A stretch of 45,311 bases of DNA, taken from the NCBI GenBank assembly GCA_964611385.1, contig CAZSXS010000021.1:1-45311 (forward strand). Reading direction: 5' to 3'. The stretch comes from CAZSXS01 sp964611385 (GTDB taxonomy: Bacteria; Bacillota; Clostridia; Lachnospirales; CAYPQA01). Both the position numbers and the translations under genes were made by a program. This document shows positions 1 to 7,314 of this stretch, one piece after another (the stretch's first letter is position 1; every line of letters begins with the position of its first letter). The notes beneath the pieces were generated by a model that saw only the letters and a program-made list of their open reading frames with translations, did no database searches and had not been told where the DNA came from.

Positions 1-4
1 CCTC

Positions 5-64
5 CATGTCACATTTCTGCCCCTGGTGTCACATTTCTGCCCCTCATGTCACATTTCTGCCCCT
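5..64. repeat. Three tandem 20-bp repeats, possible transposon end
   Basis: Three head-to-tail copies of a 20-bp unit lie at 5-24, 25-44 and 45-64. The units are identical except for the first two bases of the middle copy; the shared core is TGTCACATTTCTGCCCCT. There are no spacers, so this is not a CRISPR array. The repeats touch the stop codon of the condensation-like gene at 65-67, and that protein ends earlier than its family normally does. Multiple short end repeats of about 20 bp are typical of IS21-family termini, so this may be the edge of such an element lying left of the window. The family assignment is inference; the orientation cannot be settled because the window begins here. Confidence 0.55.
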
Positions 65-1225
65 CTATGAAATAACAGATGCTCCATCCCATCCATTGAC
101 ATACATTTCAACATTACCGACATTTGAATAATATGGTATTGCCAAGATATCTTTTTGCATAGTACATGCCATTTTTTTCACGATTTTAAATGGCAATATC
201 TTTAACAAAAAATTTAATAGAAATACTGTGTTTAGTCCCGGAATTTTTTGATTATCATAGTTCTTAAAATCAACTTTAACAGACTTTGTTAAGTTTTTTA
301 CTTCTACTAATATGGTCTCAAAATCTAGACTGGGATCAATATTAGGTTGTAATAGAATCCCCGAGCTAAAATTAAATAACGCATTTTGATTTCTAACCCT
401 ATTATAGTTTCTAAAATCTACTGTGAGAAAAAGGGGATTGCAAGATGTATTTAGTGCACTAACCTCATTACGTAAAGAGAAAAATGATTTGTAAAAAATA
501 GTAATAATATAGTCATTTAAAGAGCACTTATTTTTATAACAATAGTCATTTAACTTATTTAGCTTTTCTTCAGTGAACTTATGTGACATTATATTTTTTG
601 TTCTATTTTTTTCAGTAGTACTCCAAGGAAAAGAATATATTTTCCCCTTCAAAGCTATGTTAAAGCTTGTCATTATAATATTTATTCTTTTGAAAAGTTT
701 ATATTTTTTTATTAAGGGTTTGATACTTCGATCAATAATGGTATACTCCAATGGCAAATATGATGAGTTTTTTTTTAGTTCATTATAGATTAGTGCAACT
801 TTTTTAATGTAAGTCAATAACCCTGCACTATCAGTTACATCATGATGAACATTAAACACTAAATAGTCCTTGTTCTGAAACCTAAGTAAAGTTATCTGTA
901 TTTGAGGATCATTTTGAGCATCTATTTTTTTAATTAAAAAATTCATAACATCATTTTTAATATCTTTATCAACATTAACAAATCTAAAGACAGACTCAGC
1001 ACTAGAATCTTCTAATTTTCCCCATGACACCTTAAAAAATCCTTCATTTATTCTATGTAAAATAATTTTTTCAGATTTTAAGGTGTACATAACGGACTTT
1101 CTCATGATATCCTGGTCCAATATACAATCAAACTCAATATAACACCGCATTTGCTGATCAGAACCATTTTCAGCAATATACATGATCTGATCTAATGTTT
1201 CGACTTCAATTTTATGGTTTTTCAT
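65..1225 (-). CDS. Condensation-domain-like acyltransferase, probably 3'-truncated
   Basis: This 386-residue protein resembles stand-alone condensation or PapA-type acyltransferases, which join an acyl group carried on a phosphopantetheine arm to an amine or alcohol. It keeps the active-site HHxxxD as HHDVTD at about residues 127-132, with Ser instead of the usual Gly after it. A later VDFRN at about 273-277 fits the second conserved region, and SNVGN near 365 fits the third. Family members usually run another 40-60 residues past that point; here the frame stops at the tandem repeats, which suggests truncation. The ATG at 1225 is preceded by AGGAG inside the end of the upstream dehydrogenase gene, three bases away, so the two are co-translated. 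The DNA is much more AT-rich than the rest of the window. The substrate is unknown. Confidence 0.7.
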   Translation of the reverse strand: MKNHKIEVETLDQIMYIAENGSDQQMRCYIEFDCILDQDIMRKSVMYTLKSEKIILHRINEGFFKVSWGKLEDSSAESVFRFVNVDKDIKNDVMNFLIKKIDAQNDPQIQITLLRFQNKDYLVFNVHHDVTDSAGLLTYIKKVALIYNELKKNSSYLPLEYTIIDRSIKPLIKKYKLFKRINIIMTSFNIALKGKIYSFPWSTTEKNRTKNIMSHKFTEEKLNKLNDYCYKNKCSLNDYIITIFYKSFFSLRNEVSALNTSCNPLFLTVDFRNYNRVRNQNALFNFSSGILLQPNIDPSLDFETILVEVKNLTKSVKVDFKNYDNQKIPGLNTVFLLNFLLKILPFKIVKKMACTMQKDILAIPYYSNVGNVEMYVNGWDGASVIS

Positions 1226-1228
1226 TAT

Positions 1229-2056
1229 CTATTTCTCCTGAATTGAGCGTAGACTTTTTATTGAAAACTTTATTCCGATGTTATATAAGAATGGAAGGTA
1301 CTTATAAATAAAATATGATACTTTTGCGAATAACGGAAAAACAATCATGCCTTTGTTTTTTGTAATTTGTCGCAAAATAATTTTAGCTGCTTTTGAAGGT
1401 ACTATTAGTGTACTTTGAGGAACCAACTTATTGAATTTATCTCTCTGTACATTTATTAATCTTAATGAACTCCAGAGTTTCGTCCTTATCCCGCCAGCAC
1501 ATACAACAGATACATTGACTCCATAGGCCTTACCTTCTTCCCTCAGCGAAGTGGAAAAGCCTACAATTCCGTATTTTGTAGTGGCATATGCTGTATTAAA
1601 AGGCGAAGGTACAATTCCTCCTAGTGATGACATATTGACTATGTGCCCAAAGCCTTGCTCTGTCATATATTCATACGCTTGTATCGTTGGGTACAAGACA
1701 CCATTCAAATTGGTATTTACAATTGATTGCCAATCTTGTAATTTCATATCCTTTACTTCACCAACCAAACCAAACCCAACAATATTAAAAACATAGTCTA
1801 TTTTTGCATATGTATTTATAATTTTTTCAAAAGACTTCTTTATAAGTTTCGGACTGGTCATATCAACAATCTGTGTTTCAATGGGATACTTGATGCTCTT
1901 ATTTTCGCTTTCAAACTTATTTAATTCCTCACCATTGATGTCCAGTAGAATAACTCTAGCTCCATATTTCATTAACTCTAACGCCACGGCCTTACCAATA
2001 TCAGATGCTCCCCCAGTTATTACTGCAACTTTATCATTAAAATTATTTATTGACAA
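1229..2056 (-). CDS. Short-chain dehydrogenase/reductase (SDR)
   Basis: Classical SDR fold: an NAD(P)-binding TGGASDIG motif close to the N terminus, a conserved acidic DIN after beta-2, a NIVG segment in the NAG position, catalytic Ser in NMSS, and a catalytic YATTK. These enzymes oxidise alcohols or reduce ketones. I chose the TTG at 2056 as start because it gives a normal SDR N terminus and has GGTGG just upstream. An alternative TTG at 2080 overlaps the TGA stop of the upstream phosphopantetheinyl transferase and would add eight residues. It sits between that gene and the condensation-like gene, so it is likely to act in the same small acyl-modification pathway. The specific substrate cannot be read from the sequence. 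Confidence 0.85.
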   Translation of the reverse strand: MSINNFNDKVAVITGGASDIGKAVALELMKYGARVILLDINGEELNKFESENKSIKYPIETQIVDMTSPKLIKKSFEKIINTYAKIDYVFNIVGFGLVGEVKDMKLQDWQSIVNTNLNGVLYPTIQAYEYMTEQGFGHIVNMSSLGGIVPSPFNTAYATTKYGIVGFSTSLREEGKAYGVNVSVVCAGGIRTKLWSSLRLINVQRDKFNKLVPQSTLIVPSKAAKIILRQITKNKGMIVFPLFAKVSYFIYKYLPFLYNIGIKFSIKSLRSIQEK

Positions 2057-2076
2057 AACCCCACCACCATTCAATT

Positions 2077-2862
2077 TCAATATATTTTATTTAGATTTTC
2101 TTTTATCCTATTAATATTGATAGCTATTTCTGTGTTTTTAGGGTAGGTTATCGAGCACATATACCCCCTTATTGCAAACGAAATTGATTCATATTGTGTA
2201 AAATTTTTAAAAACACTAATACAATATCCATCGTAAACTATAACATCTACTACCTCCAAAATACTGAAAGGTACTGTCAAACCAGTTTTTAAAACTTTAG
2301 AAAGTGATTCCTTTATAGTCCACACGATTGCTAAAAATTCCTCATATGAATATGGTATTTTATGAACAAGTGTTTTTTCATTTTCAGTTAACACCCGCTC
2401 AAAGACTTCTTTTTTACATGAAGCAATACTTTCTAAATCAATGCCGATAAGAAGCAAATCTGAAAATGCTACAGCAGCTCCTAAGTCACCACTATGGGTT
2501 ATGCTTACATGTATGTTATTTGTTGATTCACAGACTATAACTGGTTGATTAAAAACACCATTTTTAATAGATATTTTCTTTAGATTTTTTTCTCCAATTA
2601 GTGCAGAAACAGCCTTTTTAGAAGCATACCTACCTAAAAGAAAACTATTAATTTTTCTTTCATATTTAAGTGATCTAAAATATTCCATTTCATCATCCTG
2701 TAGAATAGTTTCAATTATCTGATTTTTTTGCAAATTATTGATCTTGCAAAAATTAATATATACTGGGAAAGTTTCACCTAGCGATTTTAACGTGAAACAA
2801 TCAGTGTATATTTTAATGCTATTTGTATAATCTTCTTTGTAAAAACTGTCGTTAGTAACCAT
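2077..2862 (-). CDS. 4'-phosphopantetheinyl transferase (Sfp-type)
   Basis: This 261-residue protein has the hallmarks of Sfp-type transferases, which move the phosphopantetheine arm of coenzyme A onto a Ser of an acyl or peptidyl carrier protein. Visible motifs are SITHS at about 120-124, the metal-binding GIDLE at 140-144, and WTIKESLSK at 181-189 (the W-x-x-K-E-x-x-x-K signature). It is first in an operon with an SDR and a condensation-like enzyme, so it probably activates a carrier protein used by them; no carrier protein lies in the window. The ATG at 2862 has no convincing ribosome-binding site, and I see no convincing promoter upstream. The gene is very AT-rich, suggesting acquisition by transfer. 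Confidence 0.88.
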   Translation of the reverse strand: MVTNDSFYKEDYTNSIKIYTDCFTLKSLGETFPVYINFCKINNLQKNQIIETILQDDEMEYFRSLKYERKINSFLLGRYASKKAVSALIGEKNLKKISIKNGVFNQPVIVCESTNNIHVSITHSGDLGAAVAFSDLLLIGIDLESIASCKKEVFERVLTENEKTLVHKIPYSYEEFLAIVWTIKESLSKVLKTGLTVPFSILEVVDVIVYDGYCISVFKNFTQYESISFAIRGYMCSITYPKNTEIAININRIKENLNKIY

Positions 2863-3518
2863 AAACTAATTTGCTCACAATGCTATTCTTTAATTGTTAC
2901 CCACAAAACCCATTTTCAGCGGCCTTACTGAATGACCCATCAGTTTGACGTAGTTTCAATCGGTATATACTAAAACTATTGCTAAAACAAACAAACTTAC
3001 TATGTATCCGAAATTTTCTCCACATCGTTTGCTCCCCACATTTACAGTTACGATGGAATCAACAGACTTTTCGCTGAGTGCGATAAACTGACTACCAGGG
3101 CTTTAAAGATCTCTATGTACCAGTAAAAACTACGCAATTTTTCATAATTATGACTACGCAGGACTGTATTTCTCATAATTGTGAGAAAATCCATAGTAAT
3201 TACAGTGACCACGAAGCTCCACATTTAGTTTTTCAGCTTAATTATACAATTTATAAAAGCAAGATTTTGTCGAAATTAAGGAAACAAATCATAAAATAAT
3301 CTGACATAAATCGACTGTGTTTTCAATTATACACTATAAAGCGCTAAACTACTTCCAGCAAAACAAAAGCAAAACATTTATTGCTTGAAGAAGTGAGCTG
3401 TGCTCATTCTTTTCACCAATTCGAAAGCAAAAAATAGCGTTTTTATGTTCTCAATTTTGTTTTTGGCGGGGGAAAGTGTGTTTTGTCAAGTAGCATTTTT
3501 GTGTGCAAGTGCTTGCAT

Positions 3519-3578
3519 AAAAAATAGAACCTATAGAATGGACAATAAAAAAGTCTATTCAAATAGGTTCTATTTTTT
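3519..3578. terminator. Bidirectional terminator-like hairpin
   Basis: Two arms, at 3519-3543 and 3553-3578, pair with few mismatches around a short A-rich loop. The outer 16 bp are perfect (AAAAAATAGAACCTAT against its complement). Each strand ends in a run of six or more T, so it can terminate from both sides. It lies downstream of the MerR/ABC operon on the minus strand. Confidence 0.6.
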
Positions 3579-3608
3579 TATAATCTATTTTTCAAATTAT
3601 CCCAACAT

Positions 3609-3724
3609 CTATATATTCGGCAGTAGAGTTTCCAAATTGTCCGGAGCGAATGGAAACTTGCAGAGGCAAGTTTCCTGTTCATGAGCGAACGGAGAATTTG
3701 AGAAACTTCTTGCCGAATATATAG
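3609..3724. repeat. 116-bp near-palindrome, MITE-like or giant hairpin
   Basis: Outer arms CTATATATTCGGCA (3609-3622) and TGCCGAATATATAG (3711-3724) are perfect complements. Pairing continues inward with small bulges through GTTTC/GAAAC and CGGAG segments to an inner perfect stem GGAAACTTGC / GCAAGTTTCC around an AGAG loop at about 3662-3665. No T-run follows, so it is not a simple terminator. The size and symmetry suggest a small non-autonomous repeat (MITE-like) or a structured RNA at the 3' end of the MerR operon. Only one copy is visible in this window. Confidence 0.6.
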
Positions 3725-3816
3725 CGGCTTAAAATTTATTTATTAACCTTTATTTATCCAGTTGCTAGATTGGGAATTATATTCACGAACGACAACATTT
3801 TCCGACAAATAGCAAA

Positions 3817-4287
3817 CTATAACCATATTGCCTCACTGATTATACTTCGCCCCTGTAAGTCCGCAATGCATACCATCTTAGCGAGTTGCCATGCACGATC
3901 TTCGTCGCTGAGCTTGTGCATTTGGGTTGGGGGATTTGCGGTTTTCAGGCGCTCGGTTATTTGATCTATAGCCGCAATTTTATTCTTGGCAGCGGCAATT
4001 GTATTTTGCCACACTGCTTTTTTATGGGTGATCGCCTCCATAAACTGCTCGTTGGACATGCCGCCATCCAGAAGCTTTTTGATCTCAGCCAGTGAAAAGC
4101 CGAGCTGTTTTAATTCAAGAAGTGCATTGAGCTGCTGCACCTGCTCAGCAGTGTAATATCGGTATCCGCTAACATCGTCAACCTTGGCAGGCTTGAGAAT
4201 GCCCTTCTTCTCATAGATGCGTATGGCCTTAACTGATACGCCGAAAAAGCCTGCAATCTCCCCGATTTTCATTACTGTCTCATCCAT
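3817..4287 (-). CDS. MerR-family transcriptional regulator of the ABC exporter
   Basis: A 156-residue MerR-type protein. An N-terminal winged helix-turn-helix (MKIGEIAGFFGVSVKAIRIY, then GILKP and SGYRYYT) is followed by the helix LKQLGFSLAEIKKLL and a long dimerisation helix at about 85-115. The short C terminus has no obvious GyrI-type effector domain and no metal-binding Cys cluster, so the inducer is unknown. The ATG at 4287 has GGAGGGG eight bases upstream; an in-frame TTG one codon earlier is less likely. It is the last gene of the exporter operon, ten bases after the second membrane subunit, so it is probably co-transcribed and controls its own operon through the 19-bp-spacer promoter at 6957-6987. 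Confidence 0.88.
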   Translation of the reverse strand: MDETVMKIGEIAGFFGVSVKAIRIYEKKGILKPAKVDDVSGYRYYTAEQVQQLNALLELKQLGFSLAEIKKLLDGGMSNEQFMEAITHKKAVWQNTIAAAKNKIAAIDQITERLKTANPPTQMHKLSDEDRAWQLAKMVCIADLQGRSIISEAIWL

Positions 4288-4300
4288 CAAACCCCTCCGT

Positions 4301-5248
4301 TTACTCGCTCATGATTTCATTGATCCGCCTGATACCGGCCATACTAGCTTTGATGGATATCATGCTGTTGATGAACATCATAGAGCCCACTAATATAGCA
4401 CTACGATACTGGAATGCCCCAGTCAAATCGCCAAAGCTCAGCTTGCCCTTTGCGATCCAAGTACTAGCGGCAATGAGTATTACCAAATACCCGCCCATGC
4501 CAAAAAGCGGCACAAGCACAGCATTCAGTGCGCTTCGTTGGCGTATGTTCATGTTTGCTCTCCGCAAGTCAAGGCTACTCTTCTCAAAGCGTTTCAACAA
4601 ATACGCCTGTGCATCATACAGTGCAGCAAGATCGGCGCAGGTGATGAGCGCAGTGAGCTCACTGGTGTTTTTCCCAGTAGCCTCAAGGGATCTTTGGCTT
4701 AAGGCTGGCATGGCTTTTGCGATCAAATACTGACTGAGGACGATATGCGGAACCACAAACAACAAGACCCAGCCGAAAACTTCTGGTTGTATAAACCATA
4801 GGAGCACTGCCGAAAGGCTAAGGTTTACCACAGCACAAGCCGCGTGCGGCAGATGCAAAGGGCGTGAAAAGGGCATTTGTACGTCTGTATTCAGCCTGGT
4901 TATCCATTCCCCTTGGGAGATTGCTTCAATGCGCTCAAGGGGAAAACCAGAGATTTTCATAAACAGTTTTCCCCTCAATCTACTTTCCATCCGCATCACA
5001 AAGGGCGCATAGAAGCTCCATACGCTTCCATTATATAAAAACAGACACAGAGTGGCAAGTCCAAACAGAAAACACACCTGCTTTAAGCGGGCATGATCAT
5101 TCTGGGCTATGGCGTTAAATACATTTTGAAGGAATGTAGCCTTGACCAGCGTCATAGCCGCCTCAAAGGGACTACGAAGCAAAAGTAAAAACAAAAATTG
5201 AAGTCCTCTTCCAGTAAAGCCGAGTAGCCTTCTCATCTCAAGGAGCAT
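4301..5248 (-). CDS. ABC exporter membrane subunit without ATPase domain (second)
   Basis: A 315-residue membrane protein matching the six-helix transmembrane domain of type IV (B-family) ABC exporters. The region after the second helix, ESRLRGKLFMKISGF followed by SQGEWITRLNTDV, is the typical intracellular loop. The protein stops at INEIMSE, exactly where a fused exporter would continue into its ATPase domain. It therefore depends on the separate ATPase encoded upstream. The ATG at 5248 follows GGAGGGAGGG and overlaps the end of the ATPase gene by 11 bp, indicating translational coupling. The substrate is unknown; drug or peptide export is plausible given the MerR control. Confidence 0.82.
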   Translation of the reverse strand: MLLEMRRLLGFTGRGLQFLFLLLLRSPFEAAMTLVKATFLQNVFNAIAQNDHARLKQVCFLFGLATLCLFLYNGSVWSFYAPFVMRMESRLRGKLFMKISGFPLERIEAISQGEWITRLNTDVQMPFSRPLHLPHAACAVVNLSLSAVLLWFIQPEVFGWVLLFVVPHIVLSQYLIAKAMPALSQRSLEATGKNTSELTALITCADLAALYDAQAYLLKRFEKSSLDLRRANMNIRQRSALNAVLVPLFGMGGYLVILIAASTWIAKGKLSFGDLTGAFQYRSAILVGSMMFINSMISIKASMAGIRRINEIMSE

Positions 5249-5876
5249 ACAAGCGCCCTCCCTCCAGTCGAAGGATACGGGTACAATCCCTCAGCGTTTC
5301 CGGACGGTGAGAAACCTGCAAGACGGTTTTATCTTTAGTCAAGTTAGCCAAGGCGGCCATAACAGCCGCACTTGTCTCCTCATCCAAGGCCGAGGTTGGC
5401 TCGTCCAACAGGATCACGGGCGCATCTTTCGCAATGGCCCTGGCAATCGCTATCCGTTGCGCCTGGCCGCCCGATACCTTCCCGGCTCTTTCACCCACAA
5501 AGGTATCAAGGCCCTCCGGCAAGCTGTCAATCCATTCGCTAAGTTGCGCCGCAGCGCAAGCTTTTTGAATGACGGAATCACCCAGCGCATGACCACAGCT
5601 TATGTTATCGCGAATGCTAGAAGGGAAAAGCAGAGCGCTTTGCAGTACCATCGCAACCACCTTTCGTCTTTCGGCAGCAGTGTGGGCATCCGCAATATGG
5701 ATTGAGCCGCTTTGCAGGTCATATAATCCGCTGATCAATTTCAGCAGCGTGCTTTTTCCGCCCCCGCTGGGTCCAACAATTCCTAATGCTTCACCAGTGG
5801 CGACATGCAGGTTCATTTGATTCAGTATCAATTGATGACCGTAAGAAAACGAAAGCTTTTCAATCAATATACTCAT
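5238..5876 (-). CDS. ABC transporter ATP-binding protein
   Basis: A compact 212-residue ATPase with every key motif: Walker A GPSGGGKST (35-43), Q-loop VLQS (77-80), signature SGGQAQR (135-141), Walker B VILLDEPTSALDE (154-166) and switch His in SHRPE (190). The ATG at 5876 has AGGGGG seven bases upstream. It is encoded between two exporter-type membrane subunits and is the only ATPase in the operon, so a single gene product probably fills both nucleotide-binding positions of a TMD1-TMD2 heterodimer. In most relatives each membrane domain is fused to its own ATPase, so this split arrangement is unusual. Confidence 0.92.
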   Translation of the reverse strand: MSILIEKLSFSYGHQLILNQMNLHVATGEALGIVGPSGGGKSTLLKLISGLYDLQSGSIHIADAHTAAERRKVVAMVLQSALLFPSSIRDNISCGHALGDSVIQKACAAAQLSEWIDSLPEGLDTFVGERAGKVSGGQAQRIAIARAIAKDAPVILLDEPTSALDEETSAAVMAALANLTKDKTVLQVSHRPETLRDCTRILRLEGGRLYAP

Positions 5877-5898
5877 GTTCTTACCCCCTCTTGTTTTG

Positions 5899-5988
5899 TA
5901 TACTCAGAACCGTTTAGCTTTTCAAGGCCACCGCACAGAAAAATAGAATTGATCAAGGCTGTAAAAGCGGCTTAGAGACTGAGTATAC
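5899..5988. repeat. Inverted repeat in the gap between membrane subunit and ATPase
   Basis: GTATACTCAG at 5899-5908 and CTGAGTATAC at 5979-5988 are perfect 10-bp complements separated by 70 bp. They almost fill the 130-bp gap between the first membrane subunit and the ATPase gene. They may form an mRNA structure that tunes ATPase expression, or mark a rearrangement that separated a once-fused membrane-ATPase gene. Confidence 0.5.
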
Positions 5989-6006
5989 TATGACCGTTGT
6001 TTGCTT

Positions 6007-6933
6007 TTAGATATTCATTCTGGGTGACAGGCGCTCCAAATTCACCGTAAATTGTCTGAAAGCGGCAACAAAACCCGGCATATTCATCATCACGCCTGAC
6101 ACATTGCCAGAGAGATTTAGGAATAGGTACAAAGCGCCGAGCGTCATATTTCCTTGCAACACAAGCCCACCGCCGACCCAAAACAGAAGCAGTAGAGGTA
6201 TACTGCTCAGCAGCGCTGACAGAGACAGCAGACGAGCACGGATTCGCTCAGAGCGCACGTTTTCCACCTCCCACGCTCGCAAGGAATCTTGATATCCTTC
6301 AACAATCAGTTTGCTTGCATCATATAGGCGTATGATCGGAAACAAAGTCAGCAATGTATCCGCATATGCATTCATCTTACTTTTGGCTTGCTGACTTCGC
6401 TCGGTGGCACTGCGAATGGTCTTGCTCGCCCACAGCACATACAGCAGGATCAATGTCAGTGGTAGATTCGCCGAGAGCGTCAGCCTCGGATTGAGAATCA
6501 AAAGCCAGACCAGCGTAAAAAGAAAGCGAAGGTTATCGTCTGCAAGCTGAAAGAGATTCGCATTGAGATAGGCCGAAACATCAGCAATCTCGTTTTGCAG
6601 GCGGGATAACTGCTCTCCAGCATTTAAGGCTTCACTCTCAGCCACAGACAAAGATGCAAAATACCGGGCATAACCCATGCGTAAATCGTGAGCCATACTC
6701 TCACAAGTAAAACTAGAAATCATTGCTTTTGCATAATCAACTACACCTGCAAGCAATATCGTAAGCAGTGCCCATACAATTGATTGTAGCGGAAGCACTT
6801 GCCCTCCGCTAACTGTATTAATCAGCTCCGCAAGCTGCGCATTCCAGCCCAGCGTCACGGCAGCGGCCAAGCCGCTTGCACAGATACTTATGAGTGTTAA
6901 GCCTAATCGTTTTCGCAGCATTTTCGTAAGCAG
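6007..6933 (-). CDS. ABC exporter membrane subunit without ATPase domain (first)
   Basis: An exporter-type six-helix transmembrane domain of about 308 residues. Recognisable loop sequences are SCLxx-like FTCESMAHDLRMGYARYF and EQLSRLQNEIADVSAYL. It ends at FTVNLERLSPRMNI, the point where fused homologues enter the linker to their ATPase. The start needs care. The open frame extends to a TTG at 6987, but that TTG is the -35 box of the operon promoter. A CTG at 6933 lies seven bases after GAGGGGG, the same sequence and spacing as at the ATPase gene, and gives the N terminus (M)LTKMLRKRLGL. The ATG at 6921 is the conservative alternative, but it is 19 bases from that site. Confidence 0.8.
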   Translation of the reverse strand: MLTKMLRKRLGLTLISICASGLAAAVTLGWNAQLAELINTVSGGQVLPLQSIVWALLTILLAGVVDYAKAMISSFTCESMAHDLRMGYARYFASLSVAESEALNAGEQLSRLQNEIADVSAYLNANLFQLADDNLRFLFTLVWLLILNPRLTLSANLPLTLILLYVLWASKTIRSATERSQQAKSKMNAYADTLLTLFPIIRLYDASKLIVEGYQDSLRAWEVENVRSERIRARLLSLSALLSSIPLLLLFWVGGGLVLQGNMTLGALYLFLNLSGNVSGVMMNMPGFVAAFRQFTVNLERLSPRMNI

Positions 6934-6956
6934 AGCCTCACCCCCTCTTGAGAATG

Positions 6957-6987
6957 AGTCTACAGGATGCCCCAAGGGCAGAGTCAA
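6957..6987 (-). promoter_or_regulatory. MerR-type promoter with operator in a 19-bp spacer
   Basis: Reading the minus strand, -35 TTGACT (6982-6987) and -10 TAGACT (6957-6962) are separated by exactly 19 bp, the over-long spacing found at MerR-activated promoters. The spacer contains a perfect dyad TGCCC-CAA-GGGCA (6968-6980, plus-strand reading), the expected position for a MerR dimer that untwists the DNA. Transcription would start near 6950, just before the ribosome-binding site of the first exporter gene. Confidence 0.85.
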
Positions 6988-7061
6988 GGGGCTGTAGGTT
7001 TGACGGCATCAAAATCTTGACAGCAAAATTACAGCTCGCCAACTCAAGGGGTGTTTTAAAA

Positions 7062-7166
7062 ATGCTTGGCAATAAACAACGGATAGAAAATCTGAAAGAG
7101 GAAGCATATCAAGAACTTTTTGGAGTGACAAAGCCAACATTTATAAAGCTACTTGAACAAAAATAA
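7062..7166 (+). pseudogene. Probable transposase N-terminal remnant (34 codons)
   Basis: A 34-codon frame beginning MLGNKQRIENLKEEAYQE and ending FGVTKPTFIKLLEQK. The pattern of a short basic helix followed by E-x-x-F-G-V-T-x-x-T-F resembles the N-terminal helical domain preceding the DDE domain in IS5-type transposases, and nothing of the catalytic domain follows. There is no good ribosome-binding site. A hairpin follows the stop directly. This could instead be an unrelated small protein, so the call is tentative. Confidence 0.35.
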
Positions 7167-7195
7167 GGGCTACCGATTTTTGTTTATGGTAGCCC
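7167..7195 (+). terminator. Hairpin after the transposase-like fragment
   Basis: GGGCTACC (7167-7174) pairs perfectly with GGTAGCCC (7188-7195) around a T-rich loop. Only a weak T-run follows (CACTATTTTC), so termination would be inefficient; it may also be part of a decayed insertion element. Confidence 0.45.
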
Positions 7196-7314
7196 CACTA
7201 TTTTCTATACAAATCTTTTTTAGAGTTGCGTAACTAATTTCGTTGATAATGGTGTTGCTTAATTTGAGATAATACTGAAAAATTGCTTATACCTCCTTGG
7301 TTAGCAGGCACTCC

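Larger units (their letters stand above)
2863..3816. other. Gene-free region with palindromes
   Basis: About 950 bp without a convincing gene. The only sizeable open frame (3400-3684) crosses both large hairpins, has no ribosome-binding site and no recognisable protein features. Besides the two hairpins listed separately there is a 20-bp palindrome at 3169-3188 (TTTCTCA, six-base centre, TGAGAAA) and a related CATAATTATG at 3143-3152, which could be protein-binding sites. The region separates a very AT-rich gene block from a more GC-rich one and is a natural insertion boundary. Confidence 0.6.

Noticed and set aside
1..64. CRISPR-like repeat array
   Set aside because: The units are 20 bp, directly adjacent and have no spacers.
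3400..3684. Open frame of 94 codons in the gene-free region
   Set aside because: It crosses both large hairpins, has no ribosome-binding site and no recognisable protein features.
6934..6987. N-terminal extension of the first exporter subunit
   Set aside because: Its TTG is the -35 box, and the transcript would begin after it.
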